From NCBI RefSeq assembly GCF_029962835.1, contig NC_080587.1, positions 58,495,528-58,559,527 of the forward strand: a stretch of DNA of 64,000 nucleotides, read 5' to 3'. The notes beneath the pieces are model-generated. The model worked only from the letters and a program-made list of their open reading frames with translations, made no database searches and was not told the DNA's origin. The translations under genes were made by a program, and so were the position numbers. Of this stretch, positions 35,201 to 48,600 are shown piece by piece (the stretch's first letter is position 1; every line of letters starts with the position of its first letter). This DNA comes from Magnolia sinica. Taxonomy: Eukaryota > Streptophyta > Magnoliopsida > Magnoliales > Magnoliaceae.

Positions 35201-38200
35201 TCCATGTCTCATGCGATGCGGAACTAACGAGTGGGTGGGACCTTGATAGTAGGGCCCACCTAGATGCATGCACGGTATATCCACACCATCCATCTATTTT
35301 GCCATATGATTTTAGGTGTTTGTCCAAAAAATGATGCAGATGCAAATTTCAAGTGGTCGTGGATCACTCCACACGAAACAGTGGTTATCGACCATTAAAA
35401 GCCCATTCTGGTCCACAAATTTTTTGGATCAAGGTGATATTTGTTTTTTTCCTTTCATCCAAGTTTGTGTGAACTTATCAACAGGTTGGATGGTCAATAA
35501 CCATTACGGTGAACCCTAGGTTGTTTTTAATGGTGGGAGATCAATGACCACTGTTTCTTTTAGTGTTTTGGGACCATGCTATAAAATAATCAGTTCAAAC
35601 AGATGGACGACATGAATATGTAGTAAATACATCGAGGTGGCCCCCAAAGAGTTTACTCACGTACGCAATCCGCGTCCCTAAATCTGGTCAACCAGCGAAT
35701 TGGGTGGGACCATGACCGTGAGGCCACCTCGTTGTAATATGATGTATCTACACTATCAAATCATTTTGACAGATCATTTTAGGGAATTGGCCAAAAAATG
35801 TGGCAAATCCAAATATGCACACCACATGAAACAATGGTCATTGAATGACCACCATTAACATTTTTTTAGGGACTATAGAACTTTTGGATCAAGCTAATAT
35901 TTATGTTTTCCCTTCATCCAGGTCTGTCAGACCTTATGAACAGATTGGATGGCAAATCCACTTCATGGTGGGCCCTAGGAAAGCTTCAATGGTGGACATC
36001 ATTGCCACCATGCCTTCCTGTGGTATGGTCCACTTGAGCCTTATATTTGCCTAATTTTTGGGCTCATGCCCTGAAATGACCTATCAAAATGGATGGACGG
36101 TGTGGATAAAACACATACATCATGGTGGGCCCTACAGAGCCCCTGACATGACTGTCCATCTCGAGCTAACTCGATTCGCTCCTGTAAAAAGGGCTCGGAA
36201 AGTGATTTCGGAAGCCAAAGAGTGTTCCGGACTTCCAGAACCCTAAAACCCCAAAATACCTCCCAAATCTCGGGATTTTTTTGAATTTCTCTGGATTTTT
36301 TCAAAGCGCGATACCTTCATCACTTGCGTTTTGATTGGGTTTTCTTGAGACCAACTCAGAGATTCCATTTGCACTCACCTACGCAACGCTTCGATTGAAT
36401 GACCCACCAAATGAAGCTTCCTCTTCTATAGGTACCAAATCCACCTTGTTGAACGTTTTTCTCATTTTATTTTATTTTTTTCGATTTTTTTCGGATATTT
36501 ACATTATCCCTAGTCTATCGGGACGACAATATCGTCAATACCGCTAATTTTTTTTATTTTTTATTTTTAAATTTCTTAGTCTCTCTGAAGGTTTCGTATC
36601 GTTGGACCGCAATACGGATCATATCGACAGATATATCGGCCGATAGTATTGATATTGCGAATAGCTGCCACCACCACCATCAGTCTTCTTTGAGCTATTT
36701 AGGGCCAACTTTATGGTTCTTGTTTTGTCGTTCAATCATGTCTATGGTCCTATCCTTAGTAAACAAGCTGGATATCCTTTCTAACCACCTCCGTCCCAGG
36801 TCCCTCCATGTTTTCCTCTCATCCTCTTTTCGGGCGCTTCAATCGTGATCAACGTCTCTCCTTGAGGGAGCTGTCTCTGGTCTTTGTTGCATAGCTTGGA
36901 TCATCCAACTCAATTTGCTTTCCATCATTATCCTTTAATGGGACCGCTACGCTACTCTAGATGACGACAATGTTGCTTTTATCCTTACTAGTCTCCCACA
37001 CATTGATCCCAACATCTTCATCTTAGGACCTTGGGTTTGGGTCTTTGCTTCTGCTCCTTTCTATTTAGCCAATTCTGACTTATATAGCATAGCTGATTGA
37101 ATGTTTCCTTAAGTGTCTAAGGCTTGTGGCAATCGGTCAACATCTCAAAGGCACGCACTTAGTTGCATGATCCTTCTATCAAGGTCTCGCTCCTGCTTCG
37201 AATCACACTCCTGCTCCCACTTCCACTTCCTAACTGAGTTATACTTGCTAACATCTTAACACAAGTGCTTCCCAGCCGCCATATCCATATCTGTTGCAGC
37301 TTCCCTCTGTGCTTCGTGCAACTAATGGTACATCCCACCTCATCTACCCAACATCAATTCTATTGGAAATTCATCAAATCTCCCCATCCTTTTCATAATA
37401 GAGGTAGGGTAAGAAAACACGTCAGTTAGGGTGACTCTTGCCCACCAGTTTTAACAAAAGATTTGTGTCAATGAGTGTTCTTGCTAAAGTTACATTCCAA
37501 CTTTCCCAAGGTTTATGTAACGGTCATAACAGCTATTATGTAACGCTAACAGTAGCACCCATTACACGTTATAGAGCTGCAACTCTCAATTTTGCCGATA
37601 ATGGGTCCAAAACGGTTGTGTCATGGTAGCCATAATGCTAACTGTTGCGACCACCGTTACCATTATTGAATACCTTGAATTTCCTCTCTTGGTTGTGCTA
37701 ATTTTTAAGAACTGTTCTTACTAAAGTTGCATGACAAATACTGTCGTGGTTCTATTAATGTTAAGCCTCTAGACTCTTGAGCCTTCTTCCAGGCCTCCGA
37801 TTTAGCATTTGCACCCTACTCAATCTCATAGATCAATGCCATGTCATCCACAAACTATGTATGTCAAAGGATTTCATAACGGTCGCTAACACTCAATTCA
37901 TCTATAAGAAATTAAAAAATTCCAGTGATATTTTAATTAATGAATTTACCAAAATTCTCTAACAATTAAAGACTTAATGCGGACCCATGATGATGACCCA
38001 TTGCTACTGGTGCCTCTCTCCTCATTAAGCAATTAAGTTGGTGGTGGAGTTCGGGCTGTTCCCAGCAGGGTACTTTTCCTATAATGCTGTTACTTGGGCT
38101 AGAACCGACATCCGACCTTGGAGGCTTGCAAATCTGTTGGAAGAGGCTATTGACATGTGCAGTGATATTCTGATGAATTTCTCGCATGTTAACCAGGAGG

Positions 38201-38579
38201 CAAATTCAGAAGCAAATAGAGTCTTGAGCGATCCATTTAAAAAAGCCTCCCTTGGTACTCTATCATAGACTTCTCGCAGATCAAGTAGAAAATAGCTTTA
38301 GTTGTTGATCTCCTTGGTATGAAGGCAAACTGAAAATAATACACTAAGATATAAGCACTGAAAGGCTTGGATTGTATAATCAATTTCAATTAAATATTAG
38401 GTATATACTTCAACAGGTCCATATTTGAACAATCTGGATTTTGGTACATTTTCGTCGGGTGTGCATGGTAATGCACATGTTCATAGTCTACCAGTGTATC
38501 AACTACTATTATATATGTAAGGGTTTTGTAATGGTGGTGAATGATAAATGACTAACCCTTCATGCACCAAGACCAAATG

Positions 38580-38623
<44 letters not shown>

Positions 38624-41600
38624 GGGTTGGCCCTGGCCCTGTCACAAAAAGTAAAATGGTCCAAATTGTGAATTTTGGGTGTATCCCATCAATCTATGGA
38701 GTCCCATCCTATAAATAGTTTTGATCATTTAAACATGTCCCTGGATCCAAATTGGCCTTCAAACTACACGTGTACATGGAATAAAATTCGTTCAGAAGTG
38801 TGTATGAATTGTCCATTCCTTTTGTATATGGGTTGCCTTCTTGATGGTTAGATCAGGCCAACAGGCCTGGTCAGACAATTTATCATTAGTCTGGGCCTAG
38901 CACAGATACCAGTCCCAGATTTGAAGCGGCCTGGACCTTGGGTGATGTTTAGGGTCCTTAGCCTCGGCATTCTATGGCCGTATTGCCCAGCCCATTGCCA
39001 CCCCGAGATGTGGATACTCCCAAGGTATTTTGGAGCATTTGGGTATTAGAGCTTGGAAATTGCCTAATGACATCTCTCAAAAAATAAATTTCCTAATGAC
39101 AATCTCGATATGTTTTAAATTCCACTGAGATTCAAGGAGAATGAAAAGTTTCCAAATTGACTTGTGTTTCACCCATAAGTAGCAGTTTCCAAAAGCCAAA
39201 CTGAATCTTATCAAAATTCCAAAAGTTCCCTTTGATCATATATACTGAGACTCATTTGTCCCATTTTTTTACACCACCATGATGTTATGATAATGACATC
39301 AATCAGGCGCCCTAAGACTTGATTGTTTTTAGAAAAGACTTATTGTTTTTAGAAAAGACTTTTTTCTTCCATTCATCAGGCATTGTTTTCTAGGGTTTTG
39401 GTAACTATTGTATTGTTCCATGGTGGATTGTACTGATTTATTAACCAGAATAGGAAGTAAAAACGAACTCTAACTAAACTGAACTAAATATCGAGATCCC
39501 ATGCCCAGTCAAACATTCTTCTGACAAACTTTCCTAATTCAACCTTAATGGTGATTATAAAAAAAAGCAATTTAGCTAAAACTCAATTGGCACTATTTCC
39601 TATTTTAGTAAACTCTCCAACGGACCTGTAGTTTGATAACTTGTAAACCTAGACTGCATCGCCAAGTCCATTTGACTCATTCAGATGTTTCGACTCCGCT
39701 TGACCAAAAGGCTCAGGTTAGTTTGTAAGTCAACCTGGCTCGCGGGATTTGCCTATCTTGCCTTGGTGTTTTTTTTTTCTCTTAGAGAAAATCACTTTTA
39801 AACTTGGAAGGTGTTATTAGACAACACTCAGGCAGAGAGTTCAGGTTGCCAATTAGTAGTTATACAAGTGGTGGGCCCATGGTTTAGGGTTCCAAACTAT
39901 ATATAGGATGGGCATCACTATGGATAGCTCAGTCACTAACAGTCCTGCAAATTGGAAGATCCTGGCTATAGAATATTTAAGCTGTTTTGGTTGAATTTGT
40001 ATTGTTGTTGTGTTTTCTGTTAGAGTAAACAGTCTTTGTTCATTTGTTGTATTGTTGCAATATGTTTGAGTGTGAGAGTGCATACTCTCAGTCATCTTGT
40101 GGTGAACCATGTCATTAGAGATGATGGTGTATCTTTTAGATTTCCATTTCTATTTAATTTTGAACCTTATGTATTGGTACAAAAATAGTTATAAATAAAG
40201 AAGTGAAGAGGTGGAGGAGATTACCAAGTTCTCTCCCTTTCTCCTCCACACACTTTTATCTTCTCTCCTCCTTTGTCTCATCCTTCCTCAAATCACATGG
40301 TATCAAAGCCCTTAAGCTCCTAGGGAGTTTCTTCCCTTTCACCTTTTCTCCCTCTCCTTCATCCTTCCCAACCTTTCTTTCTCCTTTTCCCCTTTTTTCT
40401 TCACCCGATCAATCCCTTAGGGCCTATTGGTTCTAGGTGATGGATCTATCATCACCGGTCCCCATAGGTTGCTCAAATTGGTCAATATAAGATCAACAAT
40501 TTCTATCGAATATCGCTTCTATAAATTGTAGCAAGAAATCCGCCTAGATGACTCACAGGATGCATCAGTGACGAAAGAATGTCTGTCAGGACCCATCGAC
40601 AATGAAAGGACCACTGGGACTTGTCAACTTCAAGAGAATGTCCAATAGGAACCATTGTTAGCAATCACAGGTCCAACAAGACCCTTCAATGATGATAGTA
40701 GGGCCAACTAGACCAACCACCATTTTCAAAAGGTCTATAAAGGCCCACCGGACCACCCAGCGAGCCTTGCTAGGCTGATGCCGTCCATGTGTGCCCCACT
40801 CATCTCAAGTACCAAGATTGGGTACTTTGTAATTTTGACTTTTTGTGGGGTTATTTTGGTCATTTCCTTTTCTTGTTAGTTTTTAGTTATGAGATTATAT
40901 GGTTGTTAGAGTTATAGTTTTAATTAGTCGAGGGTTAGCTGTGATTAGCACACTAATCACCAAGGTTACTTCTAGGTCGGTTAGGGTTGTTATATGAATA
41001 CTATGTTTAAGAGATTGTAAGAATTTTGGAATTTGAAATGAAAAATTGATTTTCTCATCTAATTAGAGAAAGAGAGAGAATAAGAATAGGAAAGAGATTA
41101 CCCTTCTCTTACTCTTGTTGAGATTGGGTTCGAGCAATACGCGAGTCGCTCGTGAATCACCTCATCTATGAGGATCTTTGATGATCATGCTGCAGCTGCT
41201 CATTGGATTTGAACTCCTCACTGCAAGGCCCCATTGTAGATTCGATGAAACCCCGCTCCTACATTTAGTGCTACTAGGGTAGGTTCATTTGATGGGGTTT
41301 TGATGGATCCATTGAAATTTGGTTTCTTTGCAAGAACCTCCCAACAAGAGAGCAATCCAAGCCGGAAGAGCTCCTCAAATTGGTGAGCAGCTTTAACGAA
41401 GAGTCCAAGGGAGTTAGCATGATCGTCAATGGCAACAAACGTTTGCACATAGCTGTATCACCACTTGCTAATAAAGTTGGGCCCATTGAAATTTATTTGA
41501 TCCATGCTCTCATCCAAGTTATAACGTTGAAGATATCTTTGTTAATCCGCACATCGATTATGTGGGAAGACTTCTATCACAAATTTGAAGTTTTTATTTA

Positions 41601-42635
41601 TGTCTACATCAACCATGATACATGTGATGCTGGATGTGTTATTCATCAACATGAGGTTCATCACCGGTCGATACCTGAGGATGAGTCCTTTGTGACTGGG
41701 AGAAGCGATCATCGATCGAGCCTGCTTCGCATTGTCCATTTTTGTTGATGTCCCATTCATGGCCCATCGGCCTACGATTTTTGAAGATTCAATAGAGGAA
41801 TATCATGTTTGATCTTGAGTGATAGTGGGTCCCTTTATTATGGGTACCGTGGCGCTACCTTCAAACACCTAGGCACATTGAAGATCCCAGTGATATGATT
41901 ATCAGTTCTATTTCTCACTGTACATCAACCTTGCTAATGCATTCAACATCGAGTATCTTATCTCATATAGTGACGACTTTGAGTGGGAGAAGCGATCATC
42001 GATCGAGCCTGCTTCGCATTGTCCATTTTTGTTGATGTCCCGTTCATGGCCCATCGGGCTACGATTTTTGAAGATTCGATAGAGGAATATCATGTTTGAT
42101 CTTGAGTGATAGTGGGTCCCTTTATTATGGGTACTGTGGCGCTACCTTCAAACACCTAGGCACATTGAAGATCCCAGTGATATGATTATCAGTTCTATTT
42201 CTCACCGTACATCAACCTTGTTAATGCATTCAACATCGAGTATCTTATCTCATATAGTGACGACTTTGAGTGGGAACAATGACATGAACTCAAGGACGAG
42301 TTCTCTTTAATAGGGAGTGTCTTATGTAGTCCATGTGCCTCCCACTTATCTCGAGGGCCAATATCGAGAGGAATTTGTAATTTTGGTGGGATTTTAGGTT
42401 TTTGTATTTTTGAATTTTTGTGAGGTTATTTTGCTCATTGCATTTTTTTTGTTTATTTTTAGTTAGTAGGTTATGAGGTTGTTAGAGTTAAGTTTTGATT
42501 CGTTGAGGGTTAGTTGTTATTAGCACACTAATCACCAAGATTAGTTAGAGGTTAGTGTTGTTCTAAAATTGCAATGTTTTGAGAGATTATAAAGGGCTTT
42601 TGAAATTTTGAAATAAAAAATTGATCCTCTTCAAC

Positions 42636-42669
<34 letters not shown>

Positions 42670-45600
42670 GAGGAGGAAGGAGATTACCCTTCTCTTGCTC
42701 TTGTTGAGATATGGTTCGATCAACACTCGAGACATGCAAAGACTATCGATCTTGGAGGATTTTAATGGCCAAAGATGCTTGGGATATAGTTGTGAACACG
42801 TACTCTTAAAAGGAAAATTTGGCTTGCATATGCTATCTTCATATTGAAATCAATAGCCTTTAATAAGGTGTCGTCATAGTTGAAGAGTTTTTTTGAATAT
42901 TTTATATTTAAAATGGAAATTGATGGGATAGAAAGGTATTGGTCGAAGAATATTTTTTGGGGCTCTATGAAAAATGGGAAGAGTTAGATAACTACCAAAC
43001 TCTTATCTTTAAATTGATTTAAAAATATACTGAACAATTATGCATTTTCAAGATTCTTGAATTTGAATCTTCAACCAAATAGTTCCGGGCAAAATAAGGG
43101 CCAATATGACTACTGTTGAAGGGGGAATGATAAGCAAGAGATCTACAATGTTTAAGAGCTTATGGCAGAAACTCTTGAAAGTGCATTCACAACCCATAAA
43201 TGTATTAGCTCTCGATATAAAGGAAGGTGCAAAAGGCATTTTGTGCAAATTGGACCTAGAAAAGGCAAATGACCACATCGACATAGATTTCTTAGACTGC
43301 ATATTGGGTGGATTGGGATGTGGGATGAAATGAGAGGCTAGATTCAGGAGCGTTTATGATTGGGTAGATGATGTTATGTGCTAGTTAATGGCTCCCCCAA
43401 AGGTTTCTTCAAAAGCTCAAGAGGTATTTGACAAGGGGTTTTGCTCTCTTTTCTTATTTTTGGTGGTGGCCAAAGCACTTGGAAGGATGTTGGAAAAGAG
43501 GACAAGAAGTTGGTGTCATCCATGGGTTTAGGCTGGAGAATGTGGACCTGTCGATTTTCCATCCTCGGTTTGCCATTAATACCATTTTCTTTTGTGATGT
43601 AGACGTAGGTATGGTGGATAACTTACGAAAGTTAATTAGGTGCTTCTAAGCGGTGTCAGTGTTGAAAGTCAATATTACCAAGAGCGAGATCCTAGGCATC
43701 CAGATGCCTAAGGAGGAGGTGGAGCGGATGGCGGCGGCTTTTGGGTGCAGGGCAGGAACCTTTCCTTCGACATACTTGGTCCTCTCTATGCATTGGGAAT
43801 CTAGCTAAGCATTTATTGGATGAAGGTAATGGAAAGGGTTGAAAGGAAGATGTTGGGACGGAAGTTTGAGCAACTCGACGATAGAAGTTTTCAACAAGGC
43901 AAACCTTTATGTACCCACTTGTATGCAGGCAACTAAGGATTGTAAAATTCTGTTTTCTTCTTGGGGTGTGATCTTTTCCTTTCCTTTTGAGGTCGTAGCT
44001 TTTTTGCACTATCTTAGCCTTTTTCTTAATAAAATTGCGTTGCCTTTTTGGAAAAAAAAAAAATTGAAATGAAGGATAGCTATTGAAACGAAGGATCTAG
44101 GACAACTCAAATACTTCCTAGGTATTGAAATGGCCAAGTCAAATAAAGGGATCTTTATATCCCAAAGGAAGTATGCTCTTGATATTCTGAGTTTGGATTG
44201 GTTCGTGCACATCTAGTTGATACTCTTATTGGAGTTGATATAAATTGCATGATAAACAAAGGAAGTTGAAAATGATGGAATGTATCAAAGATTCGTGGGT
44301 TGTCTTATCTACCTCACAATTACTCACCTGAGTATAGCCAATGCAGTTTAGCTAGTTAGTAGTTCATGCACCCTTCGTGTAATCATTATCCTGAGGCTGT
44401 ATTCAGAATTCTTTGATACTCTCTGCTGAGTAAAGGTCTCCTGCATTCCACTTAAACATTAGTGGCTGATGTGGTGTTGATTCGGCTGATGTCTTCAGAT
44501 TAAAGACCCATCATCTAAGCCGTATCCCAACTAATTGGGTCAGCTCTGCCATTCCACTCTAGTAAGGCACAAAATGTCAGATTGCTAGGATTCATGGGTA
44601 AAAGTTGCGAGTTTGATGCCAGTTGCCAACCTAACGCAACCTTCTATCCGGACTTGGGACCAACAATGAGATTCCAAAACTCCCACTGGTAAGGTTTTCT
44701 TTGGATAGAAGATCCGCCACATGTCATTGCACGTTTAGGGCTGATAAGCTTGTGACATGGAAAAGCAAGCAGCAGTTGGTAGTTGCTTGGAGGATTAGGA
44801 TTTTTCCGTCTTGGAAATTTTTGGTGTGTCATCCATCCACAATAGGGCCCATAAATGGTTTGGATCACTGAACCAGGAGGCCTACTTATACAAACCAAAA
44901 ACTGGAAATATACAAACTTTTAGCTCAGTTGTCGTATAATAACCCTCTATAAAGAGTTTTGTTTTGAGGATAAATGGATAATAAACTTCTTTTTTATGAA
45001 GGGATTTTGTATTTGATGATGATAAATTAGTATGGACAAATTGTTAAATTTCATCTCAATTCAATTTATTTTTTGGGTAAACATGCTCAAGGGGTTTTGT
45101 TAGTGCAACTGAATGCTAGCCGCCTGTGGCTTTGACTTTGAGGTCATGTATTCATGTCGAGGTTACGTAATCGAGACATAATTAGACAGTCTGCTTTATA
45201 AGTGATATGCTGGTTAGTCATATAAGCCTAGGTAAAGGAGATGGGCAGGGCTTGGTTTGGCTGCTGTTTTTTCTTCTTCTTTCTTTCTTTTTTTTTTTTG
45301 CTTTCTTTTTTTTTTTTCCTTTTTTTTTTTGAAGGGTGAAAAAAGAAGGGGGAAAAAAAAAAAGAAGGCCCTGTAACAAGAATCAAAAGTAGAGCGCCCA
45401 CTCCCCCCCCGGGTGCCAGGCTAACGAAAGGCCAAGAAAGGCACACCCTCCACTGGATCACATGAGATCTAGCGAGGCAGAAAACCCCCAAGGGGTTGTT
45501 GAGAGAATCCCTAAAGCACCTGCAATTTCTTTTCTTCCAAAGGGCCCACAAGCCTGCTAAGAAGAACAATCTCCAGTCCCTATTAGCTTCCCTTCCAAGT

Positions 45601-48600
45601 CTCCCGCCATGCCATTGGTTAAAAAAATCGCCGATGCTTTCCAGGAAAACCCAAGTAACACCATAGAACTGAAGGATGGAAGCCTACACCTCCCTGGAGA
45701 AGCCAGAATGCATAAACAAATGGGGGACCGATTCCTCATCCTTAGGCATAGATGACATGCATTGGTGATGAAGAGGCCCCTTCAGGCATAGAGGGCTGGG
45801 CTGATGTTGTTATTAAAAAAGAAGAAGAATGACTAATGTTATAGGTGAACTGCCATTTGGAGGACTTTTGCCAAGTCATCATGAGAATGCGTATTTCAAA
45901 GGGGCAAGACTGTGATAATAATGTTATTATATTAAGATCCTTCTGGGTAGGGGGAAGAAGAAGAAGAATGGCTAATGTTAGGTGGACTGCCATTTGGAGG
46001 ACTTTTACCAAGCAATAATGAGAACTGATATTTCAAATATGTTTGGCCCAATGTGATTAAAGATCTTTTTGGGTAGGTTTGAGAAGGACTACCATGAGGA
46101 CTATGAAGAACATTTGCCGAGAAATCATGAGAACTCGGACAAGATCAAGTACAAATCGAACTTTTGCCAAGTAATCATGATGACTAATGTTAGGTGGACT
46201 GCCATTTGGAGAACTTTTACCAAGTAATCATGAGAACTCATATACCGAAGGAGCAAGGCTATGATAATTATGATATTATATTTTAAGATCCCTTGGGTAG
46301 GGGGGAAGGAGAAGAAGAATGGCTAATGTAGTGATAAGTGGACTGCCATTTGTAGGACTTTTGCCAAGTAATCAGGAGAACTCATATTTCAAATATGTTT
46401 GGCGTGGGTAGGGATCCCACAAAACCAGGATTATTAGGTGGACTGCCATTTGCAGAACTTTTGCGAAGTAATCGAATCACAAATCAGGATTGTATGGTGG
46501 ACTGCCATTTTTTGAACTTTTGCCAAGTAATCAATCATTTATCTCTCTCAAAAAAAAAAGAAAATAAGAAAAGAAAAGAGAATTATATTTCAAATATGTT
46601 TGGCACAACTTGATTCAAGATCTTTTTGGGTAGGGGATCCCGCAAAATTAGGCTTTTAGACCATTTGTAGGACTTTTGCCAAGTAAACAGGAGAAATTAT
46701 ATTTCAAATATGTTTGGTCCGGGTATGGGATCCCACAAGATCAGGATTATTAGGTGGACTGCCATTTGTAGAACTTCTGCCAAGTAATCATGAGAATTCA
46801 TATTTCAAACATGATTGACGCAATGTGATTCAAGATCCTTTTGGGTAGGGGATCACACAAAATCAGGATTGTTTTCATGAGAACTCATATTTCAAATATG
46901 TTTGGTGCTATGTGATTCAAGATCCTTTTGGCTAGGGGATCCCATGGAATCAGGATTGAGCTCAGTGTCGGTTTTGGGTGAGCCTCATATCCCCCACATA
47001 GGATTTGCACTTCTAAAGCAGCACCTTTCTTCTGCTTAATCGTAATATCTGTCTTCTTTAATATAGAGAACAAAGCACTGGTTCAGCAACGTGGGTCCAT
47101 TATAGGCGGCATGGGGTCCACCAAAGCCAGGATTTGTTTTATCCCAGTTTTGCGAGCTCCCCTACCCAAACAGATCCTTCAATATTAAGTATCTTCAAGT
47201 CTTGATATTCGTTATATATATTTTGAAGGATTGCTTGATATTCAATGCCGATCAAGATAAAAGACCAAATTCTGGAGTTGATTTGAATGGCTTTCGAGTC
47301 AAATTGGATTTTTTTTTTTTTTTTTTTTTTGGGGGGGGGGGTATAGAAGAGCCAACCTAATCTAGAATCCTACCAAAAGATGTTTATCATCCCACTCTCA
47401 GGTGGTTATGAGATAAGGCCGGTATTGTGGGTGGAGATCTAACATTACAGCTGGCCTTGGTGGCTTTTAACTATACCAATGGTTCCAGGTCTCGATTATA
47501 CTGATGTTGATTGGTCGATATTAGAGTGTTTATCGCATTTGATGCTGGTTGGTGTTGATGAGAAGTTAATGTTGGCTAGTCATGGATGTCTCATTCTCTG
47601 TTATGTCCGTATCTTCATGGCGACATCATTAGGAAGATGTTGCTGTAGGTGATATGGAGGAAGGCATGTGGATAAATTGGTTTAAGATGATGTCTTGAGA
47701 AGTTTGGGCAAAAATATAGAAGCTGAAATGCAAGTGCAAGCTCTCATAATCCCGCAAAAGATGTTTTGAGAAGTTTGGGCAAACATATAGTAGTTGTAAT
47801 GAGTTTGTCAATGCTCTCTTGTCAGAGGGGATTGATAGAGGATTTTAATAGGATAGCTGTAAGACCAGCAATGCTTTATAAGGCAGAATGGTGCACAGTC
47901 AAGGAAAAATATGTTCATAGGATGAGGGAACTTGCAAGTAGAACCAATAGTTAATAAGATGAGGGCAAGTAGACTAGACAGTTTAGTCATCTGTGGTGGA
48001 GACTAGAACTGCACCGCTTAGGAGTGAGTTGGTTCTCGGTGAAGTTTCTCAAAGGGCCAAGGGGAAGGGCCCAAAAGGACATAGGTGGAGGTGAGAAAAT
48101 ACTTGAGGACCTATGGTTTAATTGAGGATATGATCTGTGATAGTGGAATGGCATGGAAAGAATCTAGCAGCCAACCCCACTTGGTATAAGGATTAGATGA
48201 TGATGATGATGATGATGAATGTGTCAATAAGTGTCTTCGCACTCATGATGTCTTTACTTTCTGTATGAAGTTTTCATTCATCATCATCATTGGTTTGTCC
48301 CAGCTACAACTAAGATGCTGGTGTGTCTGAAGCGAATTGATGTGAATATGAAATTGTGAAGAAAATTGAATGAAGTTATTTCTTTGGTGTTTACTTTGAA
48401 TCAAAAGCTCTACTATTCTCAAATGTGCCTAATTGATGTGAATATGAAGTTGTGAAGACAATTGAATGAAGTTATTTCTTTGGTGTTTACTTTGAATCAA
48501 AAGCTCTATTATTCTCTCATGGAAATGTGCCTCTTAATTTTCTATCGTACATTTGACGCTTCCAGATTATTATTTTTTTTATATGGGAATTTGAGCATTT

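Larger units (their letters stand above)
40776..42731 (+). mobile_element. Short non-autonomous LTR retrotransposon (TRIM/LARD-like)
   Basis: Two similar direct repeats lie at about 40,776-41,145 and 42,319-42,731. Both run from TCCATGTG... through ATTAGCACACTAATCACCAA to GATTACCCTTCTCTT and GTTGAGAT. A TAGGGAGTGT purine-rich word precedes the second copy, as a polypurine tract would. The roughly 1.2-kb interior has no protease, integrase or RT. Borders and target duplication are approximate. The interior contains a 287-bp tandem duplication. Confidence 0.7.

Noticed and set aside
40299..40315. Intact LTR retrotransposon starting at the primer-binding site
   Set aside because: The primer-binding site is followed by stops within a short distance, and no protease, RT or integrase coding continues; only a remnant is called.
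41380..41748. A 122-codon frame as a possible host gene
   Set aside because: It lies in the interior of the non-autonomous LTR element and overlaps the 287-bp duplication; no domain seen.
45830..46960. CRISPR-like array
   Set aside because: Repeats are degenerate and irregularly spaced, in a plant intron, and no cas genes exist; a decayed minisatellite fits.
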